From Hormiphora californensis (Eukaryota > Ctenophora > Tentaculata > Cydippida > Pleurobrachiidae), in contig CM035353.1 in NCBI GenBank assembly GCA_020137815.1, positions 8,091,298-8,155,297 on the forward strand: a stretch of 64,000 nt of DNA. The letters are read 5' to 3'. Made by a program: the position numbers and the translations under genes. Below are positions 26,748 through 39,926 of the stretch, one piece after another (within the stretch, counting starts at the first letter, position 1; the number at the start of each line of letters is the position of its first letter). The notes under the pieces were generated by a model. That model was not told where the DNA came from and searched no databases. It worked only from the letters and a program-made list of their open reading frames with translations.

Positions 26748-29700
26748 TTACAACCACGGGTAGAGTGCAGGGTCCAGTTTACACAGTATTTCAGGGGTCG
26801 TCATGAGACTGATGATGGAGGGTAGCTTGCTCTCAGCCTTGTCGAAACTCGCTGCAGTCTCAAGTCGAACAGTTATCTGGTTCACTGCACACTGAAATGA
26901 TGTGGTTGTTATTAGGGAGGAGGAAAAGTGTGAGGGATGGCGTAGTGCAAAGCATAGTTTCGGGTAGTTGAGGACCCCCCTTCAAACAATAGCCAATGAA
27001 ACCCCCAGGTCCAAGTTACTAACCTGAGTGTCCTCTATCATGGCGAGGTTCCTTGCCTCACTGGGATCTTTGATACACGCCTGGGCTTCATCCTTTAACA
27101 TGGCATACAGTATAGCATCTGTACCTGTTGTACAGAGGAGGGGTGGGGTTAAAGGAGGGTAGTTACATAACAACATATTATAAAACTGAGGTTTGTTCCA
27201 CGGGATCACAGACGCCACGTCTACACTCTACAATCTACATACCTAGTTTAGGGTCAATAAGGGTGCGTGCTGCTGCAATCATTGCAAACAGGAAGGGACC
27301 AGATAGTGCGATTGGGCCCATCAACATGATCATATTGGGGGTCACCCTCAGTGGTATATGCTGCTCCTGGACGAACTCTCCTGTGGTGAAGTCGTGGGGT
27401 TAGGGTGGGGTTAGATGTCACATCACGGGTGTCGGGTTTAGATCTGGGGACGGTTTGGGGTGTCACATCACGGGGTTAGATCTGGGTTTGCCCGCGTAGC
27501 GGGCAAGCCCCGTAGGGGCGCGCGAACATGAGGGGCGCGACGTGCCCAAGATCTGGGTTTTGAAAGGCTGCAAACAGCGGGGTTTGGAATCCTACCTGTC
27601 TCCATGTTGCATGGTATGTGGTAGTGTATTGCCGACAACTGCCCTGTCTCTTGGGTAATGTAAATGTGTTCAGGTTTCAGACTGATCACATACAGAGAGA
27701 ACTGTGCCAGACAGTCCAGGGCGGTATGTCGGGTGATTTGCTGTCTGAAGTTCCAGAACATAACAGGATCAGGGTAGGTCTTCTTAGCCCAATCTGAGAG
27801 GGGTGGGAGAGTGTCAGTACAGAGTGGGAGTGTCTGAGAGGGGTGGGAGAGTGTCAGTACAGAGTGGGAGTGTCTGAGAGGGGTGGGAGAGTGTCAGTAC
27901 AGAGTTGGAAGGGGGATCGTTGAATTGTAGTTACTTCGAGACCCTAATCTTCTGCATGAGCCACTACATACACCTGTATACACCTACCAAGAAGTACAGT
28001 GGGAGGTAGGATGTGGGTCTGAATGTAATGGTATATCTTGTTAAGTGCTATCCTGTTCAGCACTGACCCATCATTCTGCATGTGTCCTGGAGAGAAAGAG
28101 CAGGTTTAGATCAGTCTCACCCAATATTTTATGTTAAAATTAATATTAAGATACATCATGATACCACAAAATGAATGGGATACAGAAAACCAACTCCAAT
28201 ATACCTAGCTGATCGTAATAGTAAGCGATGGGAGCATCTATTTCCATTTCAGGGGTCCGTGTCTTGCAGTACCACCTGTATATCTCTAACAGTGACATGT
28301 TGGTAGTGTTATCCTCTATTAGCCTGCTTCCCGGTGCTATGGCAACCACTTTAGGAACATTCCATTGGAGGTTCCTCCTGCAGGATTCCTTCCTTTGCAG
28401 CAGAGAGGAGTTCAACATTCGGAGGAGCTGTAGGAACCTGTGGAGTTAAATTGTGTTAGAGACAACGCCTGGTACTGTAAATACTAAAAGTATGTGATGT
28501 TTATGGTGGCTAGATACACAGTGTGCACTGTGCAGTGTAGTCCCTTGTATAAAGTGAGATCAGTCAGGTTGTGTTATGTACTAACCTCTCCTCGGATCGT
28601 GCACGGGGAATGTTAGCTGATGTATTAACCATCAGATACGGGTACACTTTACCATTACTACCCCTGTAATAATAATGTTAGTTAGGGTTAACATTTGATC
28701 TATAATGATAAACAGGGATGTAGTTCTATAACGGGGGACTATAACGGGGAACTATAACTCAGTAGAGTGACTACAATAATGTTGTCACTGAACAGGTAAC
28801 ACTCAGTATAGTCACTACAACACTTATTGACCTACCTAATAAAGAGTCTGCGGGCGGTAAGGCTGTGTTTCCTCACTGTCTCAATCTTGGGCAGGAACCT
28901 GGCAATCTTGATGTAGTGAGACTTGGGTGTCAGATACTCCCCTATCAGATACACATCTGGGGAGGGAGGCATTACTATTAGGAGGGGAGGCATGAGAGGA
29001 GGGGTTGTGGCCAGAGAGTTACTGTCAATGATCGAATGTCCCGGATTTCAGGCCGGGTTTGATCATTCTATCCCCCTGCAATGTAGTTGATTGAAACACA
29101 ATACCTGCAGTGCTGGGGCAGAATTTTGAGAGGAAGGAACACCGTTCCTCGATATAAGTTTTGCTGCTGTTCATTTGTGTCTTATCCAGCATCTTCACCC
29201 AGCATTTCAGAGTCTTTAGCACCTGTAACATCACACATAGTTGGACATTGGTCACAAGATATGAGTGCACTGTCGCTGAGAATCAAAACAGGGGACAGCA
29301 CAGGGAGAGGGTCTAACATTGTAGTACCCACGGTGCAAGGTTGGGAAGGGATCTCAATATGTTACCTTGTGCAACTTCTTTCCCTGGTTGTTGGTAAAAT
29401 CAAAGTCTGCTTCAAATCGCTGCTTCATGTTTTGTCGGGAGCTCTCACGGGAACCTCTGCTGGGTACTGTGTAGAGAGGGAATGATAAAACTAGTGCTAA
29501 CAAAGAATACAATAATATCAGGACAAGATCAATTCACCACCAGGGCCAGGGAAGGGTTACTATTATAAGTTCCAGGGAGGGGTTAGTGACCCCTGAGTTA
29601 CCATGACTACTATACCAGTGGCAGTAATACCTTGTTGTAGGTAGGTAATGATTCCGGTTATGTAGCGGTGTATTTGGTGTGATATCTTGACATTGAGCAC

Positions 29701-32700
29701 ATCCTGCCTGTGTACAATCTTGAAGGCCTCAGTCTCACACATGTGGATTGCTGTGTAGAGTTTCTGTAGCACTTCATCGTACCTGTACAGAGAGAGGGGG
29801 AGGTTAGTGAACATGTAGTTCAATTTAAACCGTGTCTCGCTATGTAATACCGGAACCGGGTGTACCTCTCGCGATATGTAACAGTAATATGCAGTAAGAC
29901 AATGAACACCATACAGACACAATATATAATACACGTACCAGGCATCCTTCATGAAACAGAGGGTATCTATAATGCTCTCCAATGCCAGGAACAATGTGGG
30001 ATGTAGCTCTCTAACCGTGTTAAGAAGCTTGGTACACCTAAAAGAAGGAAAAACAGTTAGGAATCACTTCAAGATCCCAGGATGTACCTCAGTTGTGTGT
30101 AGATATGAAAGACATACCATGTCTATAGTTTGTACCGGACCCTTTTTCAACTATTTATTTCTGGGTTAAGAAGGGTCGGGTGTAACACATACCATGCCAT
30201 GCGGGGTCTCAGTCTGTTTAATTCTGGAGGCTGCTCTGGGATATCTCTCTTGTCGGGATCACCCTCAGGTAGGTTCTTGTTGTGTTCCTTGATTGCCGTG
30301 TGTTTAGCCATTATCTCCTGGTACTCACCACGAACTGAATAATAGGCAATGTTTGGTGTGGGGGAGGGGGTTGTGGGTAGGTATAGGGGTTGAAATGGGT
30401 CAGGTTGGAGAACATGGAGCGTGGACGGGAGTGAATGGGTCTGGCATTTATGTCATCAAATATGGGGTATGGGAAGCTGAAGTGAATCAATCGGGTGGGG
30501 ATCGCACATAGGGCGTGTGGAGCTGAAGTGGACCGATCCAGGTAACAACATTTAAGCCTGATTGACTGTACCTGTCAGGATGAGATTCCTAATAGGGAAG
30601 TACAGGGCCTGGGGATGTTGTCTCCCTATCTTGTTCAGAATGGGGTGGAGCAGTTTCGCCTCCTTACTGCCCAGTCCAGACAGTAGTTGTGGCACCCATT
30701 CTACCCATCTGTCAATGGAGACACACCCAGAGAACTTCTCCAGTGTCTTACCCAGTACTTCCTCAGAGCTGAAAGTGAGGAGAGGTTATTTAACGGGGGG
30801 GGGGGGGGGTGTATAACATTGATGCATATCATACGACAAACAACTTGTTTTAGGTACGATGTATGTTTGTAGATCTTATAAAAGAGGGGTTGCCCAGTCA
30901 TCATGATTCATGGTACTTCCTTTACCTGTCAAATGTGATGAGCCACAGGATCCTTGCAATGAATTTCCTTGTTTTACAGTCATCCTTCTGTTTACTGCAG
31001 GCCTGTAGGTAGCACGCAATGGCACTCTCGGCATTGTACAGGTTCGCTCTGTAGACACTGGCCCTGTCCACCTTCTCTTTATCTCCACACCCTTTCTCAA
31101 CCTGGGGGTGAGGGAATTTGGAGGTTTGTGGGGTATCATGACAGGGTCAGATAATCGATTGGGACCGAGGTGTTGTAGTGGAGTAAGGAATAAGAACTGT
31201 ACCCACTATTAAAGAACCACCCACTCTCCCAGTATTCAAAAGGGTAACAACTGCACCAGCAGTACATACCTCGTTGTGGAAGAGCTCATCACAGTACTGA
31301 GCCCATAGAGCCCAGGCACCCGGGACATTAGCACTAATCTGTATTGCCCCACTAAAGGTCTTCATGGCATCTTCACTCTTCCCCAATATGGCGTATATAT
31401 GGGCCTTCTGAGCTAGCACATAGGACTTGTACTCCGGTTGGGAGAGAGCCCTCATGTTAACACCTGGGGGGGTGTTAGTCATGCACTGTGTGGGTGGGGA
31501 GGGGGTGTTAACACCTGGAGATGGGGGAGGGGTGTTATATGTCATGGCAGACTAGAGAGAGACAGGGAGAGAAAGGGAGAAAAAGGGAGTGAGCGAGAGA
31601 AAAGGAGAGATGGGGGTGATTGTAAAAGAGATTTACAGCATGAAATGAGAGAAAAGTATAAAGGAACCTATCATGATTATAATGAATGAAACTAAAGAGA
31701 ATCCTTCTCATGATCAGGGCTCAGGCTAAGCCAACTTCAAGGAGAATATAGAGCCCGGTCAGCGGATCACAGGGATAGGGGAGCGGAGATGTGTGAGTGT
31801 ACCCAATTAGATCCCAATCTCGACTTGACGGAGGGCGCGATAATTCGAGATCTCTACAGTGCTGAAATTGTATTTTATTTTCCGTACGCCAGTTGTGTTT
31901 AGGTCTCACTTTAGTCATGTACTGTGTGGATGGGGACTGGGGAAGGGGGATTGGGATGTTAACACTTTTATAGGAGGGGGTTTTTAGTGATTTTATACAA
32001 TCTTGATAACACTTCGATAACACCATAAAAAACCATTGGCTGCCCTGGTCCTCTGTACAGGAGTGGGTACCTACCACTACCACCCCGGTACCTACCCTCA
32101 ATAACATCTAGAGCTGCCACAAGGTCCTGTTGAGATGCAGGAGGGAGGAGGTGGGTCTTTATCTGTTCCTTTAGTTTCTTATAACAGTCAGTTACAGGTA
32201 CACTGGGTAGTGTGTGGACCCTAGCCAGCCACTCCTGGGCCATACTGGACATACCGTGCTTTCGGGCCAGGGATGCGTACGTGACCTGGAGGACGGGGGG
32301 GTTGTATTGGATATGAATCTCAGCTGCCAAACATGTGTTAGTCAGTGTAGTACTACCGGGTATGATAGTATCACGACTAGTGTTGGACAATGTCATAACT
32401 AACCATGGCCGATGCAGAGCTCTGTTGTGCTACGTGAGCGTTCTGTAGGTTGAATGCACCCATCTGGTCCATGTCAACCATACCGTTCTCGATCGGCCCG
32501 TAGAACTACGAGAGAGGAGGTGTGTTAGTAATGCACTAAAAAGTTTAGATGTGTTAGTAATGAACTCAAAAGTGTCTCTCTAGAAAGGATATATTATGTG
32601 AGGGGACACTAACATCGATGATCTTCTGATGGTAGTACTGTCTCCAGCTGTAGATGTCGTTCCAGTGGGAGATATCATCTGAGATAACCAGGGGCCTGTT

Positions 32701-32766
32701 CCTCCAGGATTTTAACATCAACTAAGAAGAGGATGGAGTTATGGAGAGAGAGAGGAGAGAGAGAGT

Positions 32767-32810
<44 letters not shown>

Positions 32811-35800
32811 TGTACCTTGAAGTCCACTTTGTAGGTTCCATGACCGTGAGCAAGCCTCATTTTACTGCTCAGATTCTTGTGATTTGCATTTGACTCCTTC
32901 AGCTCTATAGCTTGCTGTGCGAACTAAAAAAGGAAAGAGAAAGATTATTAGTTCATTACAAATGCGAAAGAAAAACACGAGGGTTGAGAGACGAAGACTA
33001 TAATCACTTGTCTCACAAAAGACTGTCCTCTCCGAACCGGGCCGAAGTCATGCAGTATGACTCGATAATAATCCACATTTTGTACAACACACACAAACCT
33101 TTGTATTGTTCGGGGGAGGTGCAACAGCACAAACAAACCTGTAGTAGTTTGTAGTAGTTTGTACAATATACCTGTAGTAGTGGGATGTGAACATTTCCAA
33201 CAATGGATGGTAGTTTTCTCCACAGTTTCAGTGCATTAATTGTTGCCTTCTTCCAGTGACCTTCAGCGGGTATCTCTGATCTAGGTCCCTCTGATGCCTC
33301 CTCCTCTAGGTGTATAGAGAGGTAACCCCGGTACAGGGATACCAGATGAGACATGTTCTCGGGCATCACTCTATCCGCCTATAGGGAGGTTTAGTGAGTT
33401 TGGAAGAGGGTTTGAGTGATTTATTGAGTGGAGGAGGTAGCAAGTTTGGGAGAGGATCTTAAAGTTTCACATGACACATGTGTTCTACAAAACACCATGG
33501 TCTACCTGAGATAGGACATCTTTGAATTTCTGCCAGTCTCCCATCCTCCAAGAACTCTCTAACTGAAGGGCGGGGTTTTGAGATCCCTTCACAGTCGCTA
33601 TCTCGTGCAGTATGTTCCACTGTCCACACTGTCTTGTACACTCTATCCACTGTAGAGGGAGGGGAGGTCAATATATTTCTGGAATACTTTCATAAAAAGT
33701 TCAATGTTGAGTAGCTCACACCACATGTGTGGATCAAGGTCAACGTCACTAGAAAGTTATTGGGGGTCCTACCTGATCCTTCCACAGTTTGAATTCAGTG
33801 GTATCTGTAGCAACTGCTCCTCCTGACTTCAGTTGAGCAGCTGCAGAACGGGTGGCTCCCTCATAGGTCGCCTGGGAGTAGTGGGTGGTAAGGGAAGGGA
33901 AGACTGGGAAAGAAACGGTAAAAGATATGATTGAGTGGGGAGGATATACAATTATACCTGAGCGAGTTCATAAAATCCGAGGTTTTGGTATCCCAATGCT
34001 TTGATTGTTTCTGGATTCTTACACCGTCGCAGCCACAACCCTATTCAAGAGAGCTTTGTAAAACAAGACAGAGAAACACATTGTCTTGGGGGTCAGGGGA
34101 AGGGTTGAAACTTGAAAGTTATACTGCTCATGCGAGTCTAAACAAGACAATAGGGAATATGTGCTCGTTCTATTATATATATACCCCTCTATACCTGTCC
34201 ACATGTCGTGTTCATTGAGTTGAGAGTAGAGTGCTATCAGACAGTCCACTGCTTCATACTGGATCCTATCTTTAGATTCTGTTACAGGGTACTCCCCCAA
34301 AACCTGAACAAACGGGTGGAATGTGGAAACTAACAGTCAGACGAGTCGCACACCCGGAACACATGTAAGAGCGGACTAAACCATGCCCAGCTGCAGATTG
34401 GTACCTGTTTCTGGTGTCGTTGGAAGGTTTGGAATGTCTCCCCGGTAGTACCCATATCCTCTAACTTCAGGGCCATCTGGTGCCACGCGATTAGTGGGTA
34501 GATCCCAGGTATTTTAGATAACATGGTCGTAGCGGTATCATCGGGATATTAGTTATACTCTGAAATAAGGGTCAGTTGCTATCCAGATGTAGCTGTATTC
34601 ACTCCTACTATATGAGGGACGGACTAACACAGCTCCTTATCATTTCCCTATTAAAAAGGGATGACAGGGGGATAACGCACCACTCCTCCCACCTGTAAGA
34701 AGCATCCTATACTGGAGGGTTGTAGCTCTCCTTGATCATGGTGCATTGCATCACACAGGAAGGGTGGCAGATCTCGGGATAGTCCTGTGTTGTTGCTCCT
34801 TCTTTAGTGTAGCAAACACCTGTAAACAAGATCTAGATATGAAACACAACACCATATATGGGCATCACGTGACACACTATACCATATTTGGGCATCCCGT
34901 GACACACAACATAACACCATATTTGGGCATGACGTACCTCAGGGAAGGTGGAGACCCAGAGATGCTCCGCTAGTTTGGTATCATCGTGTGCTAGCTGACA
35001 GACACTCTGTACGAACTCTCCACTCTTATGTTCCTTGAGGCTCTCTAGGAAGGCGCCATGCTTCTCAGATATCACCTGAAGTTGGGGTAACTATGAGGGT
35101 TAGGAACAGTGGCTTGACTTACGGCCGAACAATGACTGAAGGAGCTGAAGAGTAAAGACGTCTGGATAGAGGATAATAAACATTGTGAAAAGTGGTACCT
35201 GTAGATTGTTAGGGTTTGGTGTATTGACACTATCCTGTGTCGTCCCTCCTCCCTCTGCCCCCATCTGGTCGGTAGAGGACGATGACCCATCAGCACCAGC
35301 CTGTTCAGCACTCTTCACCAGGGAGGGTAACATCAGGACCTCGTTAGGTACCATTAGGGGCCTCTGTCCATCGTTAACTGTTAGTAACATCTCCAGGAAC
35401 TGTTTTATCCAGAAATGTTGACCTGGAAGAGGATGATGTGTTTGGGGGGGGGGGGGGGGGGACAGAGGACCATGTGTTGGAAAGATTAAAGTTTAGGTTT
35501 GATACACATTTTCAAGTCTTTAAACAACAGTCCATGTAGATCAGGAGACAGTCCAGACTCCAGCCCCTACCTATTATTTTCCAGTTGAACTCCTTGGGAG
35601 AGATGAGAGCCATAAGTCGCTCAAAGAGATCAGGTGAGACGTTGTTACGCAGTACTTCTGTGAACTTGTTACGTAGAGTAGGGTCTGTGAACCTGAGTCC
35701 TGTCATAAAGGCACTCTCCATCTTCAGACCTAATTCTCCTTTTAGTGTCTGGTCTGTAGAGAGGAATATATTATTGTTTATCTTATTTTTTATATAAGAC

Positions 35801-38800
35801 AGTGTTGACAACTCTAAACCACCCAGCAATTAGGGATGTGGTGATCAAGTGGGTCCTACTCACCAGTATAAACGTGTAGAATGATATCAAGATACACACT
35901 CAGTAGACTAGTTTCAGTAGGTAGTTTGGTCTCAAAGTTCTGGTTCATCTTGATTAGCAGGGTGGTCTTCTCCTTGAGAGTTACCTGGGTACTGGACCCC
36001 TTTACCCAGACACTTACTATCTGGGAAGAGAGAGAGAGAGTTTAGATAGGGGAGAGGAGAAATAAGGAGAAAGAGAACGGGGAGTAGGGAAGAGAGGGGG
36101 TCATTTTCAGGGGAATTGGAGTTCAGAATCACAATTACCTCAGTAATACTCTTCAGAAGGGATGCATCTGTACTTTTCTCAATGAGGGCACCCAGAATGG
36201 CGAAGAAGAGCTTTCTGACGTCATTGATCAGTAGGTTCATCCTGTCCTTTACCAACTCTACACACACCTGAGGGGAATGAGAGTATTGTTAGGACCCTGC
36301 TCTGGGACGTTCCTATACTGAGTACTGCTCACTATTACACACAACTGACTCCTACCCGCGGTATTAGACTGTCCCTCTTACCAAAATAAGATCAGCTGAT
36401 GTGATGGAAGAAGCGGGGAGAGAAGGTTTATCTCTGAGTTGTGCACTCCTACTATTCTGCTCTCTCAACGTACTGCAGTGTTCCTTTTGAAGCTTCTGTA
36501 GACACTTCACCCACTCCTTCATAAAGCGCTCCAAGTACCTGGGAAACAGAATGTTTGATGAAGGAGCAATCTGGCAGGAAGCACAATGCTTGATAAAGGA
36601 GCAACCCTCTCCCTCCGTTTAGTCATGTCTGATAATACCTACCTAGGTGCAGTGGCACAGGCAGCTCGAAGTATCATGAGGGGAGAGTAGAGAGCCTCTA
36701 GGGCTAGACTACCAGACTCCTTGTCAGATCTCTCGGGCATCTTCTCGTATCTCTCCAGACCTAGGGAGACAGAGCTTTAATATATGATTTCATTACATAT
36801 CCGATCTGTAGTAAACATATTGACACCTCATTTCCACAAAGAAAGGACATAGTACACACTTACCCGCGAAGATGTGATCAGATACCCCATCAAACAGATG
36901 AGCTAGTTCATCTCTGTACTGGTCCACAGGGAACTGAATGAACAGTTTACCCAGCAGGGAGTGGACAGTCCGTGTTATCTGAGGTATGGGTGCATTGATA
37001 CACACAATGAGGCCCCTGCTCATCTGGTATAGGTTGATCAGTACTACCTCACTACTGGTCATCTCTAGTAGGAACTCCAGGAGTTGGAGGATCGTACAGA
37101 AACCTGTAGTGATGGGGTGGGGGTTAATTAGTTATACAAGGAGATGGGGGTCTTCTGAGAGACATTTTTCTCCTACTTCAACGGTTTTTGCTGTAATTGC
37201 GAAAAAGGATTTAGCAAGAAGGTGGAAAAGCAGCACGAAGCAGGCTGTCGGAACTCCTCTTTTGCCCTCTTCAAAGGATTTGTTTTTCGCAATTACAGCG
37301 AAAACCGTTGAAGTAGGAGAAAAATGTCTCTCAGAAGACCCCCCCAAAATCGGACCTTCTGAATCGTTTAAGCTTGGTCTCAGGTCTCTAAAATCAGTCG
37401 TTTTTGAGATACAGGCTATTTCATTATTTCTAAAAAAACGGCGTTCACAAAAAAAGCTCTGTACAACTTGTCTCAAATAAGGACACGCCAAAAATTTGTG
37501 GCCACTTAGATAATCGTTAGACGCAACTTTTCACCAATTTACAGCCTTCACAAACTTTCGGAACTTTGCTAAATAGGGCCTTTAAGAGGGAAAAAAGTAA
37601 ATCAATCTCACGACCGAAAATCATCACCGATTTTAATAAAAAATTTTGTGTCGATAAACCTTCCTATCCCCTTCAAATCCCCATAATTTTAAGCTTCTAG
37701 CCCTGAAAATGTATTTTTAGGGTGTCAAAAACGTCTTTTCGGAAATTTTCAAGACGATTTTAAAACGGCTGTAGCAAAAATATGAATTCGACTTGAGGGC
37801 TAAAATTGCATATTTGAGGTCTCCTTGGCATGGCCTACAACCCTGCGGTGAGAGATTTCCCTGCACTCGAAAAAAAAATTTGGTTAGCGTACCCTTAATT
37901 AGTAGCAGATGGGGGTTAATTAGTTACTAACAATCTTCTATTCATGTCTCAGAGTGGGGTCTAAAAAGTGGCAATAACCATAACCCGTCAAACAATTTCG
38001 TAGCAGCACCCCAGCAGTACATACTTTGTATCTGGTTGTGTGTAGGACCCTGGTCCAGTTTCTGGTCCCCACTCTTCTGCTGTTCAGCCACAAGTTTCGA
38101 GATCAGACTCAGTTGGCCATCTGCCCAGGGGGACACCTTGGCTGCCACATTCCTGAAGATATCCAGCTCTGGCTTCATGCCAAGCTTTACCAGGTGTATG
38201 CACCTCTTGGATAGGGTCTCACTCTGGGGTAGCTGGACGGTACTGTACGCACTGAAACTTAGCCTGCAGGGAGAGAGGGGTGTTAGGAAGGAAACTAAAA
38301 CATTGCTACAAAGTTGGAAATATTGAAATGATGTCGTACTTTAGTAAGAAGTTGAAGACGCCCTCTCCGTAGCGCTGCTCAAATGGTGCAAGAGGATCGG
38401 GTGGTGGGGGTCGAAGTGCACTTGGACTCAGATTCACCTGAAACATGACAGTTAATTAGTCACCATGGTAACATGACAGTTAATTAGTCACTAATTAGCC
38501 GTTACTATTATAATGGTAACAACTCCCTAACAACTAAATATCAACAATGATTTGTTGTTATACCTTAGTAGGTGGGACGTAGGGTGCAACCTCAACTTCA
38601 GTCTGATTAATTAGCATACCCGTCTTACCAGCAATAATCCCTGAAACATACACAGATTACTTGTCTAAAACCTGTATAACAACTGCAGTAAAATAACTTG
38701 AATTGAGCCGAAATGAAATGATTTACCCTCGATCTGTGAGTCCGTTAGCGCAACACCATGTTTCTCGTGTACCCTCTGTACCTCCCATTTCAACAGCACC

Positions 38801-39124
38801 TATACAAGAGAGGGAGAGTTTAGGGGTTGAGGGGGTTCAGGACCAGCCTCAGGATAACATATTTTATTCATTTTATTGTTGTTATTGCACTACAAATAAA
38901 CCAGTCAATTCGAACCGGAGCTGGGAGCGATATAGTGAGAATACAGTTCAAATAACCTACCTGAGATCACCATGACAACCCCCACTACGAATACAGTTCT
39001 ACCTACCTCAGCAAGATCACAAGCTAAACGTTGGTGTTCCACCGTGACTGATTGTGTGAATCCGAACCGTAGCATTGCTGACATTATGTGCTGAATAAGG
39101 TAATGCCTCCAGGAGTAATAGACC
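26748..39124 (-). CDS. TRRAP: TRRAP/Tra1, C-terminal half (FAT, pseudokinase, FATC)
   Basis: Nuclear scaffold of SAGA and TIP60/NuA4 acetyltransferase complexes, a catalytically dead PIKK. Forty minus-strand exons, about 5.67 kb coding (~1,890 aa): 39124-39007, 38799-38727, 38640-38564, 38437-38340, 38263-38025, 37103-36864, 36760-36643, 36538-36382, 36267-36139, 36020-35864, 35748-35571, 35422-35199, 35075-34938, 34819-34693, 34559-34405, 34303-34195, 34040-33958, 33871-33773, 33649-33506, 33378-33172, 32923-32816, 32721-32614, 32505-32404, 32285-32096, 31463-31270, 31101-30926, 30768-30572, 30334-30193, 30037-29939, 29782-29631, 29466-29366, 29222-29105, 28956-28836, 28663-28586, 28437-28205, 28086-27988, 27793-27596, 27380-27243, 27124-27024, 26891-26748. 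Motifs: DDISHWNDIYSWRQYY and HIYAILGKSEDAM in FAT; HYIKIARFLPKIETV and VPKVVAIAPGSRLIEDN in the kinase-like domain; FATC ending LDPALYPWL. The canonical DRxxxN and DFG residues are absent, as expected for TRRAP. Two exons (34819-34693 and 34559-34405) each need a 1-nt shift. The N-terminal HEAT half is not in the window. Confidence 0.95.
27490..27548. mobile_element. 59-bp GC-rich double-hairpin insertion
   Basis: A GC-rich island (GCCCGCGTAGCGGGC, then GCCCCGTAGGGGC) lies inside an AT-balanced TRRAP intron, flanked by the 12-bp direct repeat AGATCTGGGTTT at 27,478-27,489 and 27,549-27,560. The two small palindromes make stem-loops. It resembles short mobile hairpin elements; this class assignment is an inference. 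Confidence 0.6.
27794..27912. repeat. 40-bp tandem repeat, three copies
   Basis: Three copies of a 40-bp unit beginning CTGAGAGGGGTGGGAGAGTG in a TRRAP intron. The first copy supplies the splice acceptor of the exon ending at 27,793. Confidence 0.9.
34850..34937. repeat. ACCATATTTGGGCAT short repeat, three copies
   Basis: Three copies of ACCATAT(T/A)TGGGCATNNCGTGACA-like sequence in a TRRAP intron, ending at the splice donor of the exon that begins at 34,938. A related palindromic pair (CCATATTTGGAC ... CCCAAATATGG) occurs at 5,590-5,635. Confidence 0.75.
37135..37909. mobile_element. 775-bp insertion with internal hairpin and 17-bp flanking repeat
   Basis: An AT-rich insertion in a TRRAP intron is flanked by the exact direct repeat TGGGGGTTAATTAGTTA at 37,118-37,134 and 37,910-37,926. 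Near its left end two arms of about 60-65 nt (37,145-37,210 and 37,276-37,346, both containing CTTCTGAGAGACATTTTTCT or its complement) form a long hairpin. The remaining ~550 bp are non-coding. The 17-bp duplication is long for cut-and-paste transposons and fits a target-primed (SINE/LINE-like) insertion better. Class unresolved. Confidence 0.75.
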
Positions 39125-39538
39125 CTGGAAAAATATTAGTATTTTCAAACTGCCAACAATTTTGAGATTTTCTTGTGCAGGAAATATTTTATGAAGGATA
39201 ATTACTTTTACCGGTTAAGCTGTAGTGATGATCACCAAGTTGGACGTCCAACTTGGTGATCATCACATCATCAACTGCAACCCGGGGGAGGGGGGAGGCT
39301 GCAACGGTGCAACGTGGTCAACACCTAACATTCTTTTCAATTTTTGAATTCTAAGCCTGCTATGTAAACAGCCTGGGATAAGAAAGTGACAAGGGTGAGT
39401 GAAAAAGTGACCGTGATGAAAGTTAGTAGATTAAATTGTTGTTGTGTGTTGTTCTCCGACAACTAGATCCCTCAGCTCCAACTCAACTCAAGTAGTTGTG
39501 CTGAAGTTAATGGTTCTGTCTTTCATGGAGAGAGAGAG
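39125..39538. other. Left part of the presumed giant TRRAP intron
   Basis: Non-coding DNA between the most 5' visible TRRAP exon and the LTR element. It includes a 42-bp perfect palindrome and, just before the LTR, a segment ending GGTTCTGTCTTTCAT plus GA dinucleotides that is also found beyond the element's right end. Confidence 0.6.
39225..39266. repeat. 42-bp perfect palindrome
   Basis: GTGATGATCACCAAGTTGGAC followed directly by its exact reverse complement, with no spacer. It could extrude as a cruciform or be the remnant of a palindromic element. Confidence 0.95.
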
Positions 39539-39845
39539 TGTTACATATTCATTATCACTCTCTCCTCTAATATTCCCATATTCCCCTTTGACATTTACCG
39601 ACAGCAACCCTTCATGACTTTATCGTCCCTGCTACATCACTTCTCTGGTTTACCAAATTCATGCGTATATCGTCCTCATTTATACCACGTTATCTTGAGA
39701 GTTTATATATCTTTGTTATTGTCTATTATTATACCTTTTATTATTTACCGTTCTGAGTTCCCTCAAATCGGCCCTATATCTGAGCATTCTTACATTTGTT
39801 CCGATACCTGCTATTCACCCTCATCCCTACCGGGCGCATATAACA
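39539..39845 (+). repeat. 5' LTR (307 bp)
   Basis: Starts TGTTACATATTC and ends GCGCATATAACA, giving the TG...CA ends of retroviral-type LTRs. No difference from the copy at 60,173-60,479 was seen. Confidence 0.95.
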
Positions 39846-39847
39846 AT

Positions 39848-39865
39848 TGGAGCCTGATACAAATC
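39848..39865 (+). other. Putative primer-binding site
   Basis: TGGAGCCTGATACAAATC begins two bases after the LTR. Starting with TGG fits pairing with a tRNA 3' CCA end; the tRNA was not identified. Confidence 0.55.
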
Positions 39866-39926
39866 CCTTTTAGTTTTACGTTGATAACTTTGTAACCCTT
39901 TTATTACTTTCTCCGTATACCCAAAC

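Noticed and set aside
37132-37491. ORFs on both strands with repeated FAVIAK-like sequence
   Set aside because: They come from the two arms of the hairpin in the 775-bp insertion, not from a gene.
39539-39845. Small ORF in each LTR
   Set aside because: Present in both LTR copies; it is LTR regulatory DNA, with no protein features.
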